Shown: positions 57,720 through 64,000 of the stretch, one piece after another
How the letters are laid out: each line of letters begins with the position of its first letter
Numbering within the stretch: position 1 is the stretch's first letter
DNA from: Paenibacillus sp. JQZ6Y-1
GTDB lineage: Bacteria > Bacillota > Bacilli > Paenibacillales > Paenibacillaceae
Length of the DNA: 64,000 nucleotides
NCBI RefSeq assembly: GCF_040719145.1
Contig: NZ_JBFDUZ010000001.1
Span: forward strand, 1,674,001 to 1,738,000
Direction: 5' to 3'
Made by a program: the position numbers and the translations under genes
The notes under the pieces: model-generated
Seen by the model: the letters and a program-made list of their open reading frames with translations, nothing else
Told to the model about the DNA's origin: nothing
The model's database searches: none

Positions 57720-58685
57720 ATGTCAGTCGGTCATATTTTTGTGATTTTAATTCCGATTTTCTTTGTTATTATTCTTGGGTTTCTAGGCGGTCATTTTAAA
57801 GTATTCAATCCCGCCTCGTCCAAAGGTTTAAATACATTAGTTACCAAATTTGCGCTACCTGCGCATCTGTTCATTGGTATTACCACTACCAGCAAACAGA
57901 CGCTGATTGAGAAATGGCCATTTTTTATGACCATGTTCCTTGGCATTATCGGCTTCTATGTCGTTATGCTGCTGGTTATGCGTCTGGTATTCAAAATGGA
58001 TCTGAACAAAGCATCCATTTTCTCGCTAAACTCGACACAGCCATCGTTCGCTTTTATGGGGATTCCCGTTCTGGGCAGTTTGTTCGGAGCAGCGGAAGTT
58101 GCCATCCCGATTGCGATTACGGGTGTTGTTGTAAACGCACTGCTTGATCCAATTGCCACCATCGTTAGCTCGGTTGGTAAGAAAACACAAGCCAACAGTC
58201 AAAAAGAAGGTCATCAAGAAGGTCTCCTGAAGCTGACCATTCATTCCATTTTGCATGGTTTGCGTGAGCCGCTTGCTTGTGTACCGCTGCTTGGTGTCAT
58301 TCTGACGCTGCTGGGATTCCAAGCACCACAATTGCTGCAAGATTCTTTGGATCAAATCGGGGATGTTACTTCCGGTGCTGCACTGTTTGCTATCGGTGTA
58401 ACCATTGGTCTGAACCGTATCAAATTCAGCGGTAGTGCCATTGGTATCTCGCTGTTAAAAGTCATTGCACTGCCTGTTCTGACATTTGCATTGGCACTGG
58501 CATTCGGTCTGTCATCGAATGATGTGACGATGGCAGTTCTGCTCGTATCGTTCCCAGGTTCAGCTGTCGCTGCCATGATCGCGACACGCTTTGAAACGCT
58601 TGAGGTCGAGACAGCGTCGTCCTTTGTCCTAAGTGCAATCCTATCTTTGATTTCCTTACCGATTCTGATCTCCATTCTGTTGTAA
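57720..58685 (+). CDS. AEC-family transporter, probable malate permease
   Basis: A 321-aa membrane protein with about ten helices of the auxin efflux carrier (AEC) family, to which the malate permease MleP belongs. Typical elements are the N-terminal VILIPIFFVIILGFLGG, the LVTKFALPAHLF helix, NSTQPSFAFMGIPVLGSLFG and a second repeat starting at IGDVTSGAALFAIGVTIG. A conserved Asn/Pro region in the fourth helix is seen. TGGAGG precedes the ATG. Its position after the malic/malolactic-type gene suggests malate uptake or malate/lactate exchange. Confidence 0.9.
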   Translation: MSVGHIFVILIPIFFVIILGFLGGHFKVFNPASSKGLNTLVTKFALPAHLFIGITTTSKQTLIEKWPFFMTMFLGIIGFYVVMLLVMRLVFKMDLNKASIFSLNSTQPSFAFMGIPVLGSLFGAAEVAIPIAITGVVVNALLDPIATIVSSVGKKTQANSQKEGHQEGLLKLTIHSILHGLREPLACVPLLGVILTLLGFQAPQLLQDSLDQIGDVTSGAALFAIGVTIGLNRIKFSGSAIGISLLKVIALPVLTFALALAFGLSSNDVTMAVLLVSFPGSAVAAMIATRFETLEVETASSFVLSAILSLISLPILISILL

Positions 58686-58846
58686 CAGATCCGATAGTTG
58701 CAATTTTAGATGATTTTTGGATAAAAGAGATTTGAATGATTATAGATTTGCATGATAATGCTACATCGTTATCTTGATGTTTATATAACAGTACGTGGTG
58801 CCAATATAGAGCGATACAATAAGCATCATGTAGTATTCAATCCGTG

Positions 58847-58902
58847 AAAAGGCTGCCGTTTTGTTGAAGATATACAATTCAACAGAACGGCAGCCTTTTA
58901 TA
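58847..58902 (+). terminator. Intrinsic terminator after the AEC transporter
   Basis: AAAAGGCTGCCGTT / AACGGCAGCCTTTT with an inner TGTTGAA/TTCAACA stem. Confidence 0.92.
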
Positions 58903-59005
58903 TATGAGGTGCTTGTACAGAGGAGCATGACGCATTATCATAAACATACCAACATTTACATACACAAAGCCGGATGATATCGGCATGGGGAAAAGGAGTG
59001 GTATG

Positions 59006-59497
59006 ATGTCCAATCAACTGAGTATTCGTCCATATGAAGAGAGTGACCGCGAGCCAATTGCAGAACTGATTGTACATATTCAGCAGCAGGAGTATAACAT
59101 TGCAATTACGCGTGAGGATCAGCCTGATCTGATGAGTATCCCGCAATTTTACCAGCAGCAGAACGGCAATTTTTGGGTAGCGCTGGATGGTCAACGTGTC
59201 GTCGGTACGATTGCGCTGGTTGACATCGACAATCAGCAGGTAGCACTGCGCAAGATGTTTGTGCATGCCGATTATCGTGGCAAGGTATGGAAAACCGCAC
59301 AGCTGCTGCTACAGCAGGCGATACAATGGGCAGAGGATAAGCAAATCACCGATATTTACCTTGGTACTACTCCGCAATTTCTAGCGGCACATCGCTTTTA
59401 TGAAAAGAACGGCTTCGTGGAAGTAACCGAGTCGCAATTGCCCGAATCTTTTCCAGTGATGAAGGTGGATAAGAAGTTTTATCGTTTGAAGATTTAA
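59006..59497 (+). CDS. GNAT-family N-acetyltransferase
   Basis: A 163-aa acetyltransferase with the GNAT fold: beta-4 ALRKMFVHADYRG, then the pyrophosphate-loop region RGKVWKTAQLLL, in which the usual G-x-G/A turn is degenerate, and the C-terminal AAHRFYEKNGF. AAAAGGAG lies 7 nt before the second of two adjacent ATG codons (59006). The substrate is unknown. It stands alone with its own terminator. Confidence 0.88.
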   Translation: MSNQLSIRPYEESDREPIAELIVHIQQQEYNIAITREDQPDLMSIPQFYQQQNGNFWVALDGQRVVGTIALVDIDNQQVALRKMFVHADYRGKVWKTAQLLLQQAIQWAEDKQITDIYLGTTPQFLAAHRFYEKNGFVEVTESQLPESFPVMKVDKKFYRLKI

Positions 59498-59587
59498 GAG
59501 GTGCATGTGAGGATGTGTATTGGAACGTATAGACTGCCTGGGGATCATATGAAGTTGAATGTTGAATTGGTAAGGAAAATGAAAAAG

Positions 59588-59619
59588 AAGCTTCACAGTT
59601 TGTGCTGTGGAGCTTTTTT
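59588..59619 (+). terminator. Intrinsic terminator after the GNAT gene
   Basis: AAGCTTCACAG / CTGTGGAGCTT stem then six T. Confidence 0.88.
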
Positions 59620-59656
59620 GTATCCTTTTTTATGTCTGAATCCTCTGTTATGATGG

Positions 59657-59685
59657 TTGACAAAAATCGCAATGAGGAATATATT
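59657..59685 (+). promoter_or_regulatory. Sigma-A promoter of the third Zur-box operon
   Basis: A perfect TTGACA (59657-59662), a 17-bp spacer and TATATT (59680-59685). The Zur box begins 12 bp after the -10 element. Confidence 0.82.
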
Positions 59686-59697
59686 GATAATCATTAA

Positions 59698-59712
59698 TCG
59701 TAATTATTACTA
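59698..59712. promoter_or_regulatory. Zur box 3, upstream of DUF3024-COG0523-folE2
   Basis: TCGTAATTATTACTA, one mismatch from TCGTAATNATTACGA. It lies over the transcription start region, so bound Zur would block initiation. Confidence 0.88.
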
Positions 59713-59851
59713 TTAAAGATCGGTGATAAATAGCATCCGATAATGGATAACATAAGTTGATAAGCAGCGTATCAGCATTTCAGTGTTAGCAGTCTGGATA
59801 CTGACTACCTGAATTGTCTAAAGCTGAAGCAGGAGTGTGGAGTGAATGACA

Positions 59852-60229
59852 ATGGATACCTTTACGATGTGCCGAGTGCAGCGAACGATAGATGGTTATA
59901 TTCACGCGAAAGTACCTGCACCTATGCGCACATCAGTACAACTGGTTTACGATATGGACGATCACAGTTTGACATTGCATGAAAAGCTACCGGGTACAGA
60001 GCGTCATCAGTGGAAAAGCACGCCAGTCGCGCGTTTTACACTAGAACATGGATATTGGCATGTACATGCTTTTCAACCGCAAGCACAGCAATGGAAGCCT
60101 GTAGATCATATTGCGCCGACTTCTGATTTTGAACAGCAATTGCAAAAGGTGGAGGAGGATGAACACCAACAGTTCTGGCCAGAATGGGCAGAGGAGGAAT
60201 GGGATGAGACAGGAGCAGTACGACCATAG
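59852..60229 (+). CDS. DUF3024-family protein
   Basis: A 125-aa soluble protein of the DUF3024 family, function unknown. Features are a short N-terminal helix (TMCRVQRTIDGYI), KVPAPMRTSVQLVYDMDDHSLTL, a conserved PVARFTLEHGYWHVHAF strand pair, and the C-terminal DFEQQLQKVEEDEHQQFW. ATG at 59852 has good spacing from GGAG; an ATG at 59846 is possible. First gene of a Zur-box operon, overlapping the next gene by 26 nt, so a role in zinc economy is suggested by context only. Confidence 0.8.
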   Translation: MDTFTMCRVQRTIDGYIHAKVPAPMRTSVQLVYDMDDHSLTLHEKLPGTERHQWKSTPVARFTLEHGYWHVHAFQPQAQQWKPVDHIAPTSDFEQQLQKVEEDEHQQFWPEWAEEEWDETGAVRP

Positions 60230-61388
60230 CAGGGCAAATGCAGAGATAAATGAATCATTGGATAAAGAACGGCAGGAAGCAGCCCATTCATCTCAATCAG
60301 AGGAGACAGAGCAGATCGGTGATCCACGGATTCCGGTTACGATTGTGACCGGCTTTTTGGGCGCAGGTAAGACCACACTGCTGAATCATCTGTTGACTGG
60401 TGATCATGGGCAGAAAATAGCAGTCATCGTCAATGAATTTGGCGAGGTCGGGATTGACAATGAACTGATTGTTAGTACGGACGATGAGATTATTGAGATG
60501 AATAACGGCTGTATCTGCTGCACTGTGCGGAGTGATCTAGTGGAGATTACAGTTCAGTTGCTGCATCGCAAATTCGGTTCACTAGAGAAAGGTTTAGATT
60601 CATGGCAGCAGAATTCAAAAAGCGGCGGGGATTTTGACCGTATTGTGATCGAAACGACGGGATTGGCTGATCCGGGTCCAGTTATTCAGACCTTTCTCGC
60701 AGAGGAGCTGCTGGCACAGTTTTTTAAGTTGGATGCGGTGCTAACACTAGTGGATGCCCGTCATGCGCACCTTCATTTGGATCAAGGACCGGAAGCGAAG
60801 GCGCAGATTGCTTTTGCCGATGTGTTGCTATTGAACAAAACGGATCTGGTGCATGATCAGCAGTTGGAACAGCTGGAAGCACGGCTACGTCGCATGAATG
60901 CGTATGCACCGATTCATCGTACCCGATATTCGAGTCTGGATATTGGGCAATTGCTTGGCATTTATTCTTTCGATGTAGAGCAGAAGCTGGATATTAGCCC
61001 AGACTTTTTACATGCGCATCATCACCACCATGAGGACGAGGTGCAGAGTATCGTTTTGCAGGCAGATCGTCCGCTAGACTTGCAGCGAATCAACCAATTT
61101 ATTGATGAATGGTTGCTGCTTCATGCCGAGGACACATATCGGTATAAAGGAATTGTGCATATTGCAAATGTAGAGCAGCGAGTAGTCTTTCAGGGAGTTC
61201 ATATGATGCTTGGTATCCATACCGATCGCAGCTGGCAAAAGGACGAGCCGCGCAGCAGTCGCATCGTTATTATTGGCAAGCATTTGGACGAAGAATGGTT
61301 TCAGCAGCAATTCGCTCAGTGTGTAGCCGAACCTGCGACGTATACACCGCCTATCTTATCACCGCAACCTGCCGATCCATCCCAGTAA
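60204..61388 (+). CDS. COG0523-family GTPase, putative zinc metallochaperone (ZagA-like)
   Basis: A 394-aa G3E GTPase. After a polar N-terminal extension of ~42 residues comes Walker A GFLGAGKTT, the metal motif CICC (103-106), and NKTD. An HAHHHHHEDE stretch in the middle is a probable metal-binding loop, typical of zinc-starvation COG0523 proteins, followed by the CobW C-terminal domain. The ATG at 60204 follows GGAGG by 6 nt; the longer frame from 60111 lies inside the upstream gene. It is more distant from the two COG0523 genes at 44-47 kb than they are from each other. In Bacillus, ZagA supplies Zn to FolE; here FolE2 is encoded just downstream. Confidence 0.92.
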   Translation: MRQEQYDHSRANAEINESLDKERQEAAHSSQSEETEQIGDPRIPVTIVTGFLGAGKTTLLNHLLTGDHGQKIAVIVNEFGEVGIDNELIVSTDDEIIEMNNGCICCTVRSDLVEITVQLLHRKFGSLEKGLDSWQQNSKSGGDFDRIVIETTGLADPGPVIQTFLAEELLAQFFKLDAVLTLVDARHAHLHLDQGPEAKAQIAFADVLLLNKTDLVHDQQLEQLEARLRRMNAYAPIHRTRYSSLDIGQLLGIYSFDVEQKLDISPDFLHAHHHHHEDEVQSIVLQADRPLDLQRINQFIDEWLLLHAEDTYRYKGIVHIANVEQRVVFQGVHMMLGIHTDRSWQKDEPRSSRIVIIGKHLDEEWFQQQFAQCVAEPATYTPPILSPQPADPSQ

Positions 61389-61412
61389 AGCAAACTGTTA
61401 AAGGAGTCTACC

Positions 61413-62411
61413 ATGAATAGTAAGCAGCACGACACATCTATTTATTATAATGCTATACGGCACAGACTTCCCACCAAAGCCGAGCGCTTGAAGCGATTCG
61501 GCTCGGTAGAGCCTATACAGGGAACGAAGCCTGTTCATAAGGAACAGATGAATGACTTGCAAAATACACATCATGATTATCTGTTCACGTTAGAAGAGGT
61601 TGGTATCGGTAATCTGCATTATCCGCTAATGGTTCAGTCTTTGCTGACACCGGAGCAGATGACGGTCAATGCTTGTTTTCGATTAACGACTAGCTTGCCG
61701 TCTACTTCACGTGGCATCAATATGAGCAGATTGACAGAGCAATTGGAGCGAGCACGGCGACGCGGATTGAGCGATCGGTTACAGGAGTTGTGCACATTGA
61801 CCGCCGATCTAGCACAAGTGATGGATCAGCAGCAAAGTCAGTTGCAGGTGACCTACGATTGGTTTTACGAGCAGACTTCGCCGATGACCAGATCGATTGG
61901 ACTCGGCAATGCAACAGCTAGCTTGCATATTGTCTATCACGCCCATGAGAATCATCCCAAGAAAATGGATCGCTTGGAACAGCAGCATTTTGCTATCGAA
62001 GCCAGCTTACAGGTACAGGTAACCACGCTCTGTCCATGCTCCAAGGAAATCAGTGAATATAGTGCGCACAATCAGCGCGGTTACGTGGAATGTACTGTTA
62101 GACCAATGGGCAAGCTGCCGTACGATTGGAAGGAGCAGCTATTGGAGGTAGCAACCAGCAATGCTAGCAGCTTGCCTTACCCTGTGCTCAAGCGTCCCGA
62201 TGAGAAGGTGGTCACCGAGCAGGCGTATGAGAATCCGCGCTTTGTCGAGGATATGCTTCGCCTAACAGCAGCAGATCTATATGAGAAAGACTGGATACAA
62301 TCCTTCGTGATCCAGTGCCGCAATGAGGAATCAATTCATCAGCATGATGCAGTCGGTACCGTTTCCTATCGGCGGACGGACATAGAGAACCGCAGAAACG
62401 ATACTATTTGA
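61413..62411 (+). CDS. folE2: GTP cyclohydrolase FolE2 (type IB)
   Basis: Converts GTP to 7,8-dihydroneopterin triphosphate, the first step of folate synthesis. It is the alternative enzyme that does not need zinc and replaces FolE when zinc is scarce. The 332-aa protein has the family blocks VGIGNLHYPL, TTSLPSTSRGINMSRL and TTLCPCSKEIS (catalytic Cys at 207 or 209) and the late ESIHQHDA. AAAGGAG precedes the ATG, 24 nt after the COG0523 gene. Zur control of folE2 together with zagA is known in Bacillus subtilis, so the operon makes full sense. Confidence 0.95.
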   Translation: MNSKQHDTSIYYNAIRHRLPTKAERLKRFGSVEPIQGTKPVHKEQMNDLQNTHHDYLFTLEEVGIGNLHYPLMVQSLLTPEQMTVNACFRLTTSLPSTSRGINMSRLTEQLERARRRGLSDRLQELCTLTADLAQVMDQQQSQLQVTYDWFYEQTSPMTRSIGLGNATASLHIVYHAHENHPKKMDRLEQQHFAIEASLQVQVTTLCPCSKEISEYSAHNQRGYVECTVRPMGKLPYDWKEQLLEVATSNASSLPYPVLKRPDEKVVTEQAYENPRFVEDMLRLTAADLYEKDWIQSFVIQCRNEESIHQHDAVGTVSYRRTDIENRRNDTI

Positions 62412-62441
62412 CCATAACGTTGTTTTGGGAGTGAACACCGA

Positions 62442-63155
62442 ATGATTGCACTGAATGACCACTTCACTTTACTTGAGTTGGATATGGAATTCATGGGGAA
62501 GGATAGCACTATTTATCCTCTGCTTATTCAGGATCGTCAGTACCGTATGCTGGTGGATGTAGGTCTGCCGGGACACTATGACGAACTTTCGTATCAGTTA
62601 CAGCTGGCAGGTACTTCGCCGGAATGGCTGGACGGCATTCTGCTCACGCATCAGGATCTCGATCATATCGGCTGTTTGCCAGAATTGGATGCAGTCAATC
62701 GATATGCGACCTTCTATGCACATGAACAGGATGCACCGTATATTCGCGGCGAACGACTATTGCTCAAGCCTAATGTTGTGCCTTGGCAAGCCTCTTTGCC
62801 GGTATTACCATCAGGACGAATCGACCGTTATCTTACGGATGGGCAGAGCTTTCATATTGCAGGTGGAATACAGGTCATTCATACACCGGGTCATACATCC
62901 GGGCATGTTTGTCTACTGCTGGAACAGGAGCGGACGGTGGTCACAGGTGATCTGGTATTTTATATTGATAATGAACTGGTGTTGCCGCCTGCCGAATTGA
63001 CAGAGAACATGCCGCAGTCGATAGCTTCGCTGCATAAGCTGATGCAGTACGAATTTGACATATTGCTCTGTTATCATGGTGGCATTTGTCTAGATGGTAA
63101 GGCGAAGCTACAACAATTGCTGGATCGTTTACCGATATGGCAGACGAACAGCTGA
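62442..63155 (+). CDS. MBL-fold metallo-hydrolase
   Basis: A 237-aa metallo-beta-lactamase-fold hydrolase. The metal motif reads THQDLDHIG (HxDxDH in place of the classical HxHxDH), followed by HTPGHTSGH, VVTGDLVFY and the late CYHGG. The HQDLDH variant is common in Bacillota members of unknown substrate. It lies 30 nt after folE2 and is probably the last gene of the Zur-box operon. Why a metal-dependent hydrolase would be made in zinc starvation is unclear; it may use iron or manganese. Confidence 0.87.
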   Translation: MIALNDHFTLLELDMEFMGKDSTIYPLLIQDRQYRMLVDVGLPGHYDELSYQLQLAGTSPEWLDGILLTHQDLDHIGCLPELDAVNRYATFYAHEQDAPYIRGERLLLKPNVVPWQASLPVLPSGRIDRYLTDGQSFHIAGGIQVIHTPGHTSGHVCLLLEQERTVVTGDLVFYIDNELVLPPAELTENMPQSIASLHKLMQYEFDILLCYHGGICLDGKAKLQQLLDRLPIWQTNS

Positions 63156-63332
63156 CAATTGAATCGTACAGGCATTGCGTGCATCGTATAACTGCTGGAA
63201 GCTTCATGAAGCTACGTCATTCCAATTAAGCTAAATCAAGCTGCATCACTCCCATTTTTTCCTGCTTATGTGTCTCATTAAGGTATATTCAGAATGTGTG
63301 AGGTACAGGAAATCGGTTTCTATTGTGAGGGG

Positions 63333-63393
63333 AAAGTCGAGGTAGATTTTATACGTATACTTCATATACTATAGAATCTGCCTCGACTTTTTT
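63333..63393 (+). terminator. Intrinsic terminator of the third Zur-box operon
   Basis: AAAGTCGAGG-AGATT / AATCT-CCTCGACTTT stem with a long loop, followed by T. The rest of the 63156-63448 gap shows nothing else. Confidence 0.88.
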
Positions 63394-63448
63394 ACTACAT
63401 ACACAGCCTATCACCTGTATACATCTAACTATTTGGAGGGATTTTACC

Positions 63449-63811
63449 GTGCATATTTTTCAATTTGGTCAACAATCAGGAAAACATATCGATAAGTTCA
63501 ATTCAAACTTTATTATTTCTCGCATTATGCAATACACTGGATCATTACATATGAATTGTGTTTACCTTGAACAGGATGGCGTAATTGGATATCATCAGGC
63601 TCCTATACCTCAATTATTACTCATTATGAATGGTAAAGGACAAGTGAAGGGGAATGACGACGTATTCATCGACATTCAACAAGGAGACGCTGTCTATTGG
63701 GAAAAGGATGAATGGCATGAAACTAAAACAACCTCTGGCATGACTGCGATTATGATTGAAAGTGAGCAGTTGGATTTATCTCATTTGCAGTTGATGTCTA
63801 ATAAAGCATAA
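63449..63811 (+). CDS. Cupin-domain protein
   Basis: A 120-aa single-domain cupin: GVIGYHQAPIPQLLLIMNGKGQV (motif 1, His and Gln/Glu positions partly kept) and QGDAVYWEKDEWHET (motif 2 with His). It resembles the sensing domain of AraC-type regulators but has no DNA-binding part. The start is GTG at 63449, with TTGGAGGG 8 nt upstream. Ligand or reaction is unknown. Confidence 0.8.
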   Translation: MHIFQFGQQSGKHIDKFNSNFIISRIMQYTGSLHMNCVYLEQDGVIGYHQAPIPQLLLIMNGKGQVKGNDDVFIDIQQGDAVYWEKDEWHETKTTSGMTAIMIESEQLDLSHLQLMSNKA

Positions 63812-63874
63812 TAGCAATAGAATAATAGTTATGTATATGGTTCTTGATTCCATACCAAAGTTTGGCTTTTACAT

Positions 63875-63907
63875 ATTGTTGAAAAGGAAACAATAACGCC
63901 ATATAAT
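63875..63907 (+). promoter_or_regulatory. Promoter with overlapping inverted repeat
   Basis: TTGAAA (63879-63884), a 17-bp spacer, perfect TATAAT (63902-63907). An inverted repeat ATTGTT-N8-AACAAT (63875-63894) overlaps the -35 box and may be an autoregulatory operator. Confidence 0.65.
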
Positions 63908-63930
63908 GGATGTATCAGGAGGGATCAGCT

Positions 63931-64000
63931 ATGGACAAGCAGGAACAGGTGATGCAGGAGTTCCGCGATGTATTCAATAAAATGGTATGGCTGAATAAGA
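63931..64000 (+). CDS. Start of a gene cut by the window edge, possibly MarR-family
   Basis: Only 23 codons are visible (MDKQEQVMQEFRDVFNK, then MVWLNK). AGGAGGG lies 7 nt before the ATG, and a strong promoter is present. The helical amphipathic start and the operator-like repeat in the promoter would fit a MarR-type regulator, but this is weak. Confidence 0.6.
   Translation, partial: MDKQEQVMQEFRDVFNKMVWLNK

Overview
The window looks like chromosome of a Gram-positive Bacillota, most likely Paenibacillus or a close relative. The basis is strong AAGGAGG-type ribosome binding sites, compact sigma-A promoters, intrinsic terminators after almost every unit, a T-box leader, CcpA- and Zur-type boxes, a CYP102 cytochrome P450 with its Bm3R1-type repressor, and an AraC regulator fused to a substrate-binding domain. 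No tRNA, rRNA, prophage, insertion sequence or CRISPR array is visible. The genus is inferred, not proven.

Layout. 1-3.5 kb: the 3' part of yidC, an lrgAB-type pair, and a ZIP metal transporter interrupted by an in-frame TGA. 3.6-10.4 kb: cydA-cydB-cydD-cydC for cytochrome bd, behind two CRP/Fnr-type boxes. 10.5-20.7 kb: metal and arsenic resistance (CDF exporter, ArsR/SmtB sensor, ArsB-type pump, Zn/Cd P-type ATPase), interleaved with a DinB-like protein, a CGNR zinc-finger protein and a T-box-controlled glutaminyl-tRNA synthetase. The exporter, the ATPase and the sensor share an ATATGA-N8-TCATAT operator. 21-26 kb: a PilZ protein, an NlpC/P60 hydrolase, and an ArsR regulator with a four-domain persulfide/CoA-disulfide reductase fusion behind a perfect 32-bp palindrome. 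26.4-33.1 kb: a YnzC-like protein, a 16-copy hexamer repeat, a TetR repressor plus CYP102 P450, a GNAT protein and an LLM flavoenzyme. 33.2-36.7 kb: a Fur-box-preceded siderophore-binding lipoprotein and an AraC regulator whose sensor domain is its paralogue. 36.9-39.7 kb: a small zinc-finger membrane protein, a divergent Lgt-like membrane protein and a radical SAM protein resembling tetraether lipid synthase. 39.9-50.2 kb: a secreted stalk-domain protein, a 13-copy heptamer repeat with an A-rich gene-free stretch, orphan immunity-like genes, two Zur-box-preceded COG0523 GTPases with an AAA+ ATPase, and a secreted alpha-amylase. 50.6-58.7 kb: hydrolases, a phosphatase, an LD-carboxypeptidase, and a LysR regulator, malic/malolactic-type enzyme and AEC transporter locus. 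59-64 kb: a GNAT protein, a third Zur-box operon (DUF3024, COG0523, FolE2, MBL-fold), a cupin, and the start of a probable regulator.

How it fits together. Metal homeostasis is the main theme: export of Zn/Cd and arsenite, a zinc-starvation response (COG0523 metallochaperones plus the zinc-independent FolE2), and Fe-siderophore uptake. Redox and respiratory adaptation is the second theme (cytochrome bd, persulfide reductase, P450). The least explained unit, and the best candidate for an undescribed system, is the Lgt-like / Tes-like radical SAM / zinc-finger membrane protein cluster at 36.9-39.7 kb.
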